A DNA stretch of 34,353 nucleotides from DATGIQ01 sp035295665 (GTDB lineage: Bacteria; Planctomycetota; Planctomycetia; Gemmatales; Gemmataceae). The position numbers and the translations under genes are program-made. Positions 1 to 7,846 of the stretch are shown piece by piece; positions within the stretch are counted from its first letter, which is position 1, and every line of letters starts with the position of its first letter. Below the pieces are notes generated by a model. It searched no databases. It worked only from the letters and a program-made list of their open reading frames with translations, and was not told the DNA's origin. The stretch covers positions 1-34,353 of the forward strand of contig DATGIQ010000660.1 in NCBI GenBank assembly GCA_035295665.1, written 5' to 3'.

Positions 1-759
1 AATAACACCATCACGGAAAATGACGTGGCCAGCCTTTTGGCGCTGGGGGAAGCCTCGCGGGCCCTCCTCCGTAATCACGCCGATTTTTTCCTTGTGGGCG
101 GCGCGGATAGCAAGATCAATCCGTTGAGCATGGTTCGCCACAGTTTGTTCCTTCCCTTGACCCAGCGTAACGATGCACCCGAGAAGGCTTCGCGGCCATT
201 TGACCACGACCGGGACGGCATCGTTTTGGGCGAAGGCGCTGGCGTCTTGGCCATCGAGGATTGGGACTTGGCCCGCCGCCGGGGCGCACGGGTGTATGCC
301 GAAATTGCCGGCTTTGGATCGAGTTTTGATCGCGGCCGCACCGGTTCCGGCCTGGCCCGCGCCATCCGCCAAGCTCTGGCGGAGGCCGGCATTGGCCCCG
401 AAGCAATTGACCATGTGAATGCCCAGGGCTTCAGTTCGCGTGAGGCCGATGTCTGGGAAGCACATGGGATTCGCGAAGTGTTTGGGAATTGCAAGCGGCC
501 CGTGCCCGTGTTCGCCCCCAAGAGCTATTTCGGAAATCTGGGCGCAGGCAGTGGAACCACCGAGTTAGCAGCGAGTCTGCTTGCTCTGGAACATGGCGTG
601 CTTCCTCCGACCTTGAACTATGAAGTGCCCGATCCGAACTGTCCGATTTCGGTAAGCAATCAGCCCGGTCCGTTGACACAACCCCATGTACTCAAAATCG
701 GTTTCACGGAGATGGGACAGTGTGCTGCGGTGGTGCTTCGAAAAGTATCGCAGTGGTGA
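1..759 (+). CDS. Ketosynthase-like protein lacking catalytic residues (KS-beta / chain-length-factor-like), 5' partial
   Basis: The reading frame is open from base 1, so the N-terminal half lies outside the window; the GTG at 25 is internal. The C-terminal half aligns by eye with the intact ketosynthase that follows, sharing blocks such as KASRPFD.DRDG.VLGEGAG and the LPPTLNYEVPDP tail. All three catalytic positions are changed. The Cys position is Asp (bases 22-24), the His of the HGT motif is Gln (NAQGFS, 424-426), and the second His is Asn (SYFGNLGAGSG, 535-537). Loss of the nucleophile and both His residues is typical of chain-length factors (KS-beta) of type II polyketide systems, which act only as heterodimers with an active KS. 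The gene sits 57 bp upstream of such a KS on the same strand. The inference is a KS-alpha/KS-beta pair. The alternative is a decaying FabF duplicate, but the frame is intact. Confidence 0.85.
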   Translation, partial: NNTITENDVASLLALGEASRALLRNHADFFLVGGADSKINPLSMVRHSLFLPLTQRNDAPEKASRPFDHDRDGIVLGEGAGVLAIEDWDLARRRGARVYAEIAGFGSSFDRGRTGSGLARAIRQALAEAGIGPEAIDHVNAQGFSSREADVWEAHGIREVFGNCKRPVPVFAPKSYFGNLGAGSGTTELAASLLALEHGVLPPTLNYEVPDPNCPISVSNQPGPLTQPHVLKIGFTEMGQCAAVVLRKVSQW

Positions 760-816
760 TGGGGTGTTGCGGTTGGGTAACCCGAACTCACGGCGTGCAG
801 GAATCGCGAGGCGCTC

Positions 817-2109
817 ATGAGACGACGAGTTGTCATCACCGGGATGGGCGTGGTCACTCCCCTGGGCCACAGTGTCAAGGATCTCTTCAAGGGGCAACTG
901 GAAGGACGCAGCGGCATTGGCCCGATCACCTTGTTCGACGCCAGCCATTTCCCCACCAAGTTCGCTGCCCAAGTGCAGGACTTTGACTTGACCCGGCACG
1001 TAAAGGATGCATCGCGCTGGACCCATTCCGGTTCGAACGCCCGGTTCGCGGCCGGCGCTGCCCAGGAAGCGCTGGTGGACGCAGACCTTCTCGACAACCA
1101 CCAGGTCGACCGCACCCGCTGTGGTGTTTACTTGGGCTCCGGCGAGGGGATCCAAGATTTCCATAACCTGGTCAGCCTGGTGGCGGACAGCTACCAGCCG
1201 GAGGCGCGCGAAGTAGACTGCCACGCCTTCGCCCAGGGCGGGCTGAAAGAGTTCCATGCCCGGCGGGAATTTGAACAAGAGCCCCATACGACTCCCGCTC
1301 ATTTAGCCGACTATTTCGACCTCCAGGGGCCGAATTACAATTGTTTGACCGCCTGCGCCGCTAGTAGCCAGGCGATCGGCGAAGCCACCGAGCTGATCCG
1401 CCATGGCGACGCCGACGTCATGCTTTCGGGCGGCGCCCACAGCATGATCCACCCGCTCGGTCTGACGGGGTTCAATCTGCTCACGGCCCTCTCGACCTAC
1501 AATGCCGAGCCGCAGAAAGCCTCACGCCCCTTTGACCTGCAGCGCGATGGGTTTGTGTTGGGCGAAGGGGCCGGCATGCTTGTGCTGGAAGAACTGGAGC
1601 ATGCCCAGCGCCGCGGTGCGCCAATTTACGCCGAACTGACCGGCTATGGGACGACAGCGGACGCATTCCGTGTCACGGACAGCCACCCGGATGGCCGCGG
1701 TGCCATCGCGTGCATCCGGATGGCGCTCAAAGACAGCGGTCTGATGCCGTCGGACATCGGCTACATCAACGCCCACGGCACGAGCACCCAGGTGAACGAC
1801 AAGGTCGAGACGCTGGCCATCAAGAAGGTGTTCGGCGAGGTTGCGTACCAGGTTCCGGTGAGCAGCAGCAAGAGCATGATCGGGCACCTGATTGCGGCCG
1901 CCGGTGCGGTCGAGCTGATCATCACGATCATGGCTCTGCGGCAAGGCACCCTGCCGCCAACGATCAACTACGACGTCCCCGATCCGGAGTGTGATCTCGA
2001 TTATGTGCCCAACGTCGCGCGCGAAAAACGGATCCGGCATGCCCTGAGCAACAGCTTCGGTTTCGGCGGGCAGAATATTACGCTCATTGTCAGCCGATTC
2101 GATCGCTGA
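817..2109 (+). CDS. Beta-ketoacyl-ACP synthase II-like ketosynthase (FabF / KS-alpha)
   Basis: This 430-residue protein is full length for a KAS II condensing enzyme and begins with the family start RRVVITGMGVVTPLG. The catalytic triad is complete: Cys180 in LTACAASSQ, His320 in NAHGTST and His357 in MIGHLIAAAG. The glycine-rich C-terminal NSFGFGGQN motif is also present. Such enzymes carry out decarboxylative Claisen condensation of malonyl-ACP with an acyl thioester in the cytoplasm. It directly follows a ketosynthase-like protein without catalytic residues and precedes a hydrolase and a GH3-type ligase, all on one strand, which points to a specialised acyl or polyketide pathway more than to housekeeping fatty-acid synthesis. 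No ACP or ketoreductase gene is visible in the window. The start at 817 gives the canonical N terminus; the upstream SD is weak (GCGAGGCGC). Confidence 0.93.
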   Translation: MRRRVVITGMGVVTPLGHSVKDLFKGQLEGRSGIGPITLFDASHFPTKFAAQVQDFDLTRHVKDASRWTHSGSNARFAAGAAQEALVDADLLDNHQVDRTRCGVYLGSGEGIQDFHNLVSLVADSYQPEAREVDCHAFAQGGLKEFHARREFEQEPHTTPAHLADYFDLQGPNYNCLTACAASSQAIGEATELIRHGDADVMLSGGAHSMIHPLGLTGFNLLTALSTYNAEPQKASRPFDLQRDGFVLGEGAGMLVLEELEHAQRRGAPIYAELTGYGTTADAFRVTDSHPDGRGAIACIRMALKDSGLMPSDIGYINAHGTSTQVNDKVETLAIKKVFGEVAYQVPVSSSKSMIGHLIAAAGAVELIITIMALRQGTLPPTINYDVPDPECDLDYVPNVAREKRIRHALSNSFGFGGQNITLIVSRFDR

Positions 2110-2195
2110 GGACGTAGAAAGGCGTTATCGGCGATTCGTGGCTGACCGCGGTTACGACCCCAGCGCACCCCCCCATTCACCGAGGAGTCGCATCT

Positions 2196-3260
2196 GTGTT
2201 TTGGCTCTGGCTCAGTCTCGGCGCCGTCTTGAGTGTGCCGCTCGGAGTGGCATTGGCACTGATCTATCTCTATTTCTACCTGGTAAACCGCCACTTGAAT
2301 TTCATGCTGCGCGTCTTCCAGGAGAAACCCTTATTTATCATTCCGCACGGACAGCGGATTGCGGACGCGGAAGATGTGCACGTTCCCACCTCCGATGGCC
2401 TGAGCTTGCGGGGCTGCTATCTGCACTCGCTGTTGCCGGATCGCCTGGGCGTGATCCTTTTCGGTCTTGAATTCGGTTCGAACCGCTGGGCGTGCGTTCC
2501 CTATTGTCGGTTTCTGGTGGAAAACGGCTTCGATGTTTTCGCGGTGGAATTTCGGGGGCAAGGAGAGAGTGACGCCCAGCCGGGCTACGAGCCGCGCCAA
2601 TGGGTTACCGATTACGAAGTGGACGACCTGCGCGCGGCCCTTGCCTATCTGAAGGCGCGGCCGGACGCCGACCCCAAAGGAATTGGCTTTTTCGGGATCA
2701 GCAAAGGAGGCGGAGCCGGCGTGATTGCGGCTGCCGAGGATCCCTATGTGCGCTGCTGCGTGACCGACGGCATGTTCTCCACGCGCGGGACGGTAGTTCT
2801 CTACATGCGGAAGTGGGTTGCGATCATCAGCACCCGGTACTGGCTGCAACGCGCGCTGCCCCAGTGGTACTATGGCTTGTTTGCCGATACCACCCTCAGG
2901 CGAATCAGTCGAGAAAATCACTGCCACTTCCCGCCGCTGGAGCAGGCGGTGCGGCGGTTGGCGCCGCGCCCGCTTCTGATGATCCATGGTGGAGCAGACA
3001 CGTACATCAAGCCCGAAATCGCCCAGGCGCTCTTTGCCCGGGCACGACAGCCGAAGGAATTCTGGCTCGTGGAAGGCGCCAAACACAATCAGGCCCTCCA
3101 GGTGGCCGGGGATGCGTACCGCCAGCGCGTGCTCACCTTCTTTCAGGCACACCTGGCCAATGCATCTGGCGACCGCGTACGGCCGCCACACGGGGCTTTT
3201 GGCCTGCCCGCAGGATTGCAGCCAACGCAACCGTTCTTGGTCCGAGCCGACAACCAGTGA
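2196..3260 (+). CDS. Membrane-anchored alpha/beta hydrolase
   Basis: This is a 354-residue protein starting at GTG 2196 behind a good ribosome site (GAGGAG, 2182-2187). Residues 1-30 form a hydrophobic membrane anchor. The rest is an alpha/beta-hydrolase fold with a nucleophile elbow GISKGG (Ser169), an acid in HGGADTYI (Asp268) and a base in GAKHNQ (His297), in the usual order. The VEFRGQGESD block matches the strand-turn region of the family. The substrate cannot be read from the sequence. The position between a ketosynthase pair and a GH3-type acyl-adenylating enzyme, with an 86-bp gap upstream and 22 bp downstream, suggests a thioesterase or ester/amide hydrolase working on the product of the cluster; that is inference. 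The last ~30 residues have no recognisable motif. Confidence 0.85.
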   Translation: MFWLWLSLGAVLSVPLGVALALIYLYFYLVNRHLNFMLRVFQEKPLFIIPHGQRIADAEDVHVPTSDGLSLRGCYLHSLLPDRLGVILFGLEFGSNRWACVPYCRFLVENGFDVFAVEFRGQGESDAQPGYEPRQWVTDYEVDDLRAALAYLKARPDADPKGIGFFGISKGGGAGVIAAAEDPYVRCCVTDGMFSTRGTVVLYMRKWVAIISTRYWLQRALPQWYYGLFADTTLRRISRENHCHFPPLEQAVRRLAPRPLLMIHGGADTYIKPEIAQALFARARQPKEFWLVEGAKHNQALQVAGDAYRQRVLTFFQAHLANASGDRVRPPHGAFGLPAGLQPTQPFLVRADNQ

Positions 3261-3282
3261 GATTCGCCTGCCGGGGAGGGCT

Positions 3283-5064
3283 ATGGGTATTGGACTCTTA
3301 CGCCAGCTGGTCGGCAAAGTGGTTGCCTACCCTGTTCGCCGCCAGCTGGCTGCATTCGAGGCCGCCACGTATCGGCCACGCGAAGTGCAGGAAAACCTCC
3401 TGAGCCGCATCCTCGCTTATCACGCCGATACGGACTTTGGCCGCGAACATCATTTTGCATCGCTACGCTCGCTCGCGGATTTTCGCCAGCAGCTTCCCAT
3501 TGCCGGCTACGAGCACTTCGAGCCCTACCTGCAACGCGTTCGCCGCGGTGACTTCAAGGCACTGTTGGCCGATCGCTGCGTGCACATGTTCGCCCTGACC
3601 AGCGGCACGACCGCGGCCCGCAAGTACATTCCCGTGACTCCCCAGTACCTGGCTGACTATCGCCGCGGCTGGAACATCTGGGGATTACGTGCCTATTGGG
3701 ATCATCCCGAGATCAAACTTCGTCCGATCGTGCAAATGTCGGCCGATTGGGATGAGTACCGTACCGAAGCCAATATCCCCTGCGGCAGCGTCACCGGGCT
3801 GACGGCGACCGCGCAGAAGCGGATCATCCGCTTTGTCTATTGCGTGCCGGCTTGCGTGGCCCGAATCAAGGATGTGGCCGCCAAGTATTACGTGGCCCTG
3901 CGTCTGAGCCTTCCGCGACAGGTCGGGATGATCATCGCCGCCAATCCGAGCACGCTCATCAACCTGGCCCGCGCCGGGGACCAGGACAAGGAGAGCCTGA
4001 TCCGTGATCTGTATGACGGCACGCTGAGCACGCGGGTGGATGTTCCGCCGTCGATCCGTACTGCCTTGGCCTGGCGCATCCGCCGCTGCCGCAGGCGCGC
4101 GCGCGAACTGGAAGCCATCGTTCACCGGGTCGGCAATCTCTACCCGCGCGATTACTGGCCGCCGCACTGTCTGCTCGGCAACTGGACCGGCGGCAGTGTC
4201 CGGGCCTACCTCCGCCATTATCCGCGCTATTACGGAGACAAGCCCGTGCGGGATGTCGGCCTGATCGCCAGCGAGGGACGCATGACGATTCCCTTCAGCG
4301 ACGCCACACCGAGCGGCGTCCTGGATATCACCAGCCACTTTTTTGAATTCATCCCGGAGGAAGAAGCCGGCCTGGCCGACCCGACGGTCCTGTCCGCCCA
4401 TGAAGTCCAGGAGGGAAAGACGTATTTCATCGTGCCCACGACCGCATTTGGCCTGTACCGCTACCACATTTCCGACCTGGTCCGGGTCACCGGCTTTTAT
4501 AACCAGACGCCGCTGATCGAATTCCTCAGCAAAGGCGCCCATTTCGCCAACATTACCGGAGAAAAACTCTCCGAATATCACGTCACGCAAGCCATGGAGC
4601 AAGTGCTCCGTACGCTGAATGTATCGTTGACCGCTTACAGTCTTGCCCCGTGTTGGCACGAGGAATTGCCGTATTATGGGCTATTCGTAGAGCGCGGGGA
4701 TTTGGTCAGCCCGGAACAAGGTTCGCAACTCGTGGAAATCCTGGACGAACAGCTCCGCCAGATTAATTGCGAATACGCCAGCAAACGGGATACAGCCCGG
4801 CTGGGCGCAGTTCGGTTACAGCTCTTGCCCAAAGGCACCTGGCAGTCGTGGGCTGGAGAGCGGTTGGCGCGCACAGGGGGAGCGATGGAGCAATACAAAC
4901 ACCCTTGCCTGATTGCCGACGATGGATTCCGCGAGAGCATGCCGGTGGAACAGGAAATTGGTGCCGGCGAGGGCATCAGCGTGCGGATCGATTCGGCCGC
5001 TTCCTCGGGGCACCCGCGCCATGCGACCGTTCCTCACCAACCGGGTGAATACGGTCGAGTTTAA
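3283..5064 (+). CDS. GH3-family acyl-adenylating protein (GH3 auxin-responsive promoter family)
   Basis: The start at ATG 3283 follows a strong GGGGAGGG site (3273-3280), giving 593 residues, normal for GH3 proteins. A longer frame upstream overlaps the hydrolase and is not needed. The adenylation motif is LTSGTTAARKYIP (TSGTT at about 106-110). The second family signature, YRYHISDLVRVTGF followed by an ITGEKLSE block, lies at about 390-430. Plant GH3 enzymes belong to the ANL superfamily and join acyl acids to amino acids through an acyl-AMP. Bacterial members are mostly uncharacterised. Here the gene lies 22 bp after the hydrolase and ends a ketosynthase cluster, so a role in activating or conjugating the acid made by the cluster is a reasonable inference. 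The acyl substrate and the amine are unknown. Confidence 0.88.
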   Translation: MGIGLLRQLVGKVVAYPVRRQLAAFEAATYRPREVQENLLSRILAYHADTDFGREHHFASLRSLADFRQQLPIAGYEHFEPYLQRVRRGDFKALLADRCVHMFALTSGTTAARKYIPVTPQYLADYRRGWNIWGLRAYWDHPEIKLRPIVQMSADWDEYRTEANIPCGSVTGLTATAQKRIIRFVYCVPACVARIKDVAAKYYVALRLSLPRQVGMIIAANPSTLINLARAGDQDKESLIRDLYDGTLSTRVDVPPSIRTALAWRIRRCRRRARELEAIVHRVGNLYPRDYWPPHCLLGNWTGGSVRAYLRHYPRYYGDKPVRDVGLIASEGRMTIPFSDATPSGVLDITSHFFEFIPEEEAGLADPTVLSAHEVQEGKTYFIVPTTAFGLYRYHISDLVRVTGFYNQTPLIEFLSKGAHFANITGEKLSEYHVTQAMEQVLRTLNVSLTAYSLAPCWHEELPYYGLFVERGDLVSPEQGSQLVEILDEQLRQINCEYASKRDTARLGAVRLQLLPKGTWQSWAGERLARTGGAMEQYKHPCLIADDGFRESMPVEQEIGAGEGISVRIDSAASSGHPRHATVPHQPGEYGRV

Positions 5065-5103
5065 TCAATCGCTTGTTCACCCACACGCTTTGGATCGCAC
5101 CGA

Positions 5104-5469
5104 TCATGGGAACGTCGGCGTCCTTTGGGCAATGGACCGCAGGAACTGCACCAGCTGCGCACGCTGGGTTGCGTTGGCGTCAAACTGGACCTGCGTCCCG
5201 CCATTGCCTTCCTGTGACCCATCCAAGACGTTCGTGAGCGTCTGGGCGAGGCCGCGGTAGAAGTATGGCGCGGTTTCATGCAGGCTTGGCAACGACGGGA
5301 TATTGAACCCGTTCGCGCCCAGGGGAAGAATCGCCTGCGAAATGTCGGCAGGATTGGACCGAACCTCGTTGGTGTGGCCGGTTGTCGTCAACGTCCCTAC
5401 GTTCACGACTACGCCTGGGAATTGACCCGGCTCTGGGCTTGTCACCACCAAAATCAGTTTTTTTTGGAA
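5104..5469 (-). pseudogene. Remnant of the C-terminal end of a cytochrome c / di-haem oxidase-like gene
   Basis: On the minus strand an open stretch reads through NIPSLPSLHETAPYFYRGLAQTL and ends RAQLVQFLRSI with a short tail and stop. This is the typical C terminus of di-haem cytochrome c peroxidase-like or c-type cytochrome proteins, in which a haem-ligand loop is followed by the terminal helix. No CxxCH motif remains, a stop codon lies just upstream in frame (5470-5472), and only a TTG could start it. It is therefore most likely the 3' end of a gene whose 5' part was lost. It faces the preceding genes. The next gene, on the other strand, is an intact di-haem protein with a related HNGSAPT loop, so it may be left over from a local rearrangement. 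Confidence 0.6.
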
Positions 5470-5613
5470 CTATTTCCGTAACCAAATGCCAGGGGGAAGC
5501 AATCCATTGCCCTTTGCCCCTGCCGAAATCTCCAGGGGGATTTAGAATGAGGAAGGTGCAACTTGGGACCTGGCGACTGGAGCCAGTTCGCTTTCTGTAC
5601 GGAGAAGGTAGCG

Positions 5614-6972
5614 ATGGCCCTGGGAAAATTGGCCGCCGGCGCGGCCTTATCGGGATTGGCGATGCTTTCCGCGCTCAACGCAGCGAATCCCAGCGCGGTA
5701 GAGCGTGGCGAAACGGCACTGCTCACGCAGGCTTTCAATCCGCCGTCCTGGTCGGCGCAAGCGTACCGAAATGCCTGGCGCCATTGGGACGGTACGCTTC
5801 GCCGAGCGCCCCAGTCGTATGCCGCGGCGTTTCGAGAGCACTATGGCTTGCACCCCGCTCCCTATCCCAACGCTGACTATCCCATGGGACTGCGCGAAGG
5901 GAAGAGCCTGCTCACCAAGGGTATCGCCACCGACTGCCTGCTCTGTCACGCTAGCTCCATTGCCGGCAAGAGCTATGTTGGCCTGGGGAATGCTTCCCTC
6001 GATATCCAGGCATTGTTCGAGGATCTGGCTGCGGCCGATGGCCGATCGCCGAAACTTCCCTTCACCTTCAGCAATGTGCGCGGCACCTCGGAAGCCGGGG
6101 CCATGGCCGCCTATCTGCTTGGCTGGCGCGAACCAGACCTCACCATGCGCACAACCCGGCTCGAGCTGGGGTTACGCGATGACTTGTGCGAGGACGTGCC
6201 CGCGTGGTGGCTGTTGAAGAAGAAAAAAACGATGTACTACACCGGCAGCGGCGACGCCCGCTCGGTGCGCTCACTCATGCAATTCATGCTCAGTCCGCTC
6301 ACGCTCCCTTCCACGTTCGATCGCGAAGAGCCCACATTCCGGGACATCCAGGCTTACATTCTCGACCTGCAACCGCCCAGATATCCCTTTCCGATTGATT
6401 CAGCGCGGGCGAAGGCAGGCGAAAAGATTTTCTCCGGGACATGCGCCCGCTGTCATGGCACTTATGGGGAACACTGGACGTATCCCAACAAAATCGTGCC
6501 GCTTGAAGAGATTGGTACGGATCCGAATCGTTATTACGGCATTTCCGCCGCTCTCGGGGCGCATTACAACCGGAGCTGGTTCGGCCGCGAACAGCCGGGC
6601 TGGCTGGCGGATGATTGCAAAGCGCGAACGACGGCCGGGTACCAGGCGCCTCCGCTGGATGGGATTTGGGCTACGGCTCCCTATTTCCACAACGGGTCCG
6701 CGCCCACGGTCTACGATGTCTTGAATTCCAAGACTCGCCCTCGGCGATTCACGCGCCCCTACCGGACCGGGTCCGACGATTATGATCCGATCAAGCTCGG
6801 TTGGAAAGTGCAGCTTGTCGAGCCGGCCACGGATCGTTCCGCGTCGGCTTACGAACGCCGCAAAATCTACGATACGGCCCTTCCGGGCCGCGGCAATGGT
6901 GGGCACACTTTCGGCGACGACCTCACGGAAGCGGAACGGATGGCGTTGATCGAATACCTGAAAACGCTTTAG
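5614..6972 (+). CDS. Exported di-haem c-type cytochrome
   Basis: ATG 5614 is preceded by GGAGAAGG (5601-5608) and opens with a plausible Sec signal (MALGKLAAGAALSGLAMLSA, then LNAAN), so it is preferred over the ATG at 5563. The 452-residue product has two haem c motifs, CLLCH (Cys108-His112) and CARCH (Cys277-His281). The second is in a typical cytochrome c domain followed by PPLDGIWATAPYFHNGS, which resembles the distal ligand loop of cytochrome c peroxidase and related oxidases. The protein should be periplasmic and transfer electrons; whether it has enzymatic activity is not visible. It converges on a TetR gene only 19 bp away. A decayed related tail lies just upstream on the other strand. 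Confidence 0.82.
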   Translation: MALGKLAAGAALSGLAMLSALNAANPSAVERGETALLTQAFNPPSWSAQAYRNAWRHWDGTLRRAPQSYAAAFREHYGLHPAPYPNADYPMGLREGKSLLTKGIATDCLLCHASSIAGKSYVGLGNASLDIQALFEDLAAADGRSPKLPFTFSNVRGTSEAGAMAAYLLGWREPDLTMRTTRLELGLRDDLCEDVPAWWLLKKKKTMYYTGSGDARSVRSLMQFMLSPLTLPSTFDREEPTFRDIQAYILDLQPPRYPFPIDSARAKAGEKIFSGTCARCHGTYGEHWTYPNKIVPLEEIGTDPNRYYGISAALGAHYNRSWFGREQPGWLADDCKARTTAGYQAPPLDGIWATAPYFHNGSAPTVYDVLNSKTRPRRFTRPYRTGSDDYDPIKLGWKVQLVEPATDRSASAYERRKIYDTALPGRGNGGHTFGDDLTEAERMALIEYLKTL

Positions 6973-6991
6973 TCAGCTGCCCCGGCCCTGC

Positions 6992-7633
6992 TCACACATC
7001 GGTCTTGAGCAAACAGTGCAGCATACAGTCAACCGCGCGCGGAATGTAATCCGGCTCCTCGTAGAGCGGAATGCCCAAGGGGAGCGTCAGCGTGTAACCG
7101 AGAGCCGTGCGGATGATTTCCCAAGCGCCATCGCGCGGATCGAGGGAGCGCCGGAAGACACCGGTCTGCTGGCCGTCGCTGATGACATGGGCAAGCAAAT
7201 TCTGACTATCTAGGTAAAAAGAGCGGAGAAAGGCGGCAATTTCCTCATCGTTGGTTTCGATGAGGGTCCGGTGCATGATGCGAAATTCGAGCGCGTGTGC
7301 ACGGGTCGTGCCCAGATACATATCGATGATGGCGTGCAGCTTGGCGAGAGGGTCGGTCAGTGATGCAGTGTCGGTATGCCAGCGCGTGAGCGTGGCTTGG
7401 CGAATTTCGCGCAAGACTTCCAGGAACAGGGCTTTCTTACTTTCGAAGTGCCGGTACAGAACCGGTTCCGACACCCCTGCCGCCCGCGCGATTTTTTCCG
7501 TCGTCGTATTCTGATAGCCGAGAGTGACGAACAGGTGCTTGGCCTGGGAGAGGAGCTGCTGTTTGCGGTCGGCCTTGCGCATGCGGGCTGTCGGTTTAGG
7601 GGGTTCAACCCGGCGACGTTGGGGGACACTCAT
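6992..7633 (-). CDS. TetR/AcrR-family transcriptional regulator
   Basis: ATG at 7633 (MSVPQRRRVEPP) is preceded on the minus strand by GTGAGGAAG, giving 213 residues, normal for TetR. The N-terminal helix-turn-helix reads FVTLGYQNTTTEKIARAAG followed by VSEPVLYRHFESKKALF, an excellent match to the family. The C-terminal all-helical region (about 90-213) would bind a ligand that cannot be named. The gene is downstream of recN on the same strand with a 213-bp gap, so it probably has its own promoter and may regulate itself. It converges on the cytochrome gene. The upstream frame could extend the protein by 27 residues, but those residues lack family similarity. Confidence 0.92.
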   Translation of the reverse strand: MSVPQRRRVEPPKPTARMRKADRKQQLLSQAKHLFVTLGYQNTTTEKIARAAGVSEPVLYRHFESKKALFLEVLREIRQATLTRWHTDTASLTDPLAKLHAIIDMYLGTTRAHALEFRIMHRTLIETNDEEIAAFLRSFYLDSQNLLAHVISDGQQTGVFRRSLDPRDGAWEIIRTALGYTLTLPLGIPLYEEPDYIPRAVDCMLHCLLKTDV

Positions 7634-7679
7634 CGGCTTCCTCACCGATTCCGGTGGAAATGCGTAATTCCAAGCGAGT

Positions 7680-7714
7680 ATTCTACTGGCCTGGACAGGG
7701 ATATCCCAGAGCAA
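7680..7714 (-). promoter_or_regulatory. Possible promoter/operator of the TetR gene
   Basis: In the gap upstream of the TetR gene the minus strand has a TAGAAT -10-like hexamer (7680-7685) and, 12 bp further upstream, a perfect 10-bp palindrome GGGATATCCC (7698-7707). A TetR autoregulatory operator would be expected here, but the palindrome is shorter than most and no well-spaced -35 is visible. Confidence 0.25.
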
Positions 7715-7846
7715 GTTTGGCGGTCTGAGGGGACGAGGGGCAGTGTGGGTGGGTCGTGAGGCCGCGGAGGATGATCAAAGCACCCGTTTGATCACCGCTG
7801 AGTTACCTTCCGGCCTCAGCTACGGGAGATTCAGTAGGGCGGGCAT

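Noticed and set aside
565..1302. 245-codon minus-strand ORF over the ketosynthase genes
   Set aside because: It runs antisense to two genes with clear family motifs and has no motif of its own; high GC content produces such shadows.
3685..4659. 324-codon minus-strand ORF inside the GH3 gene
   Set aside because: It is fully antisense to a strong GH3 protein and has no recognisable domain.
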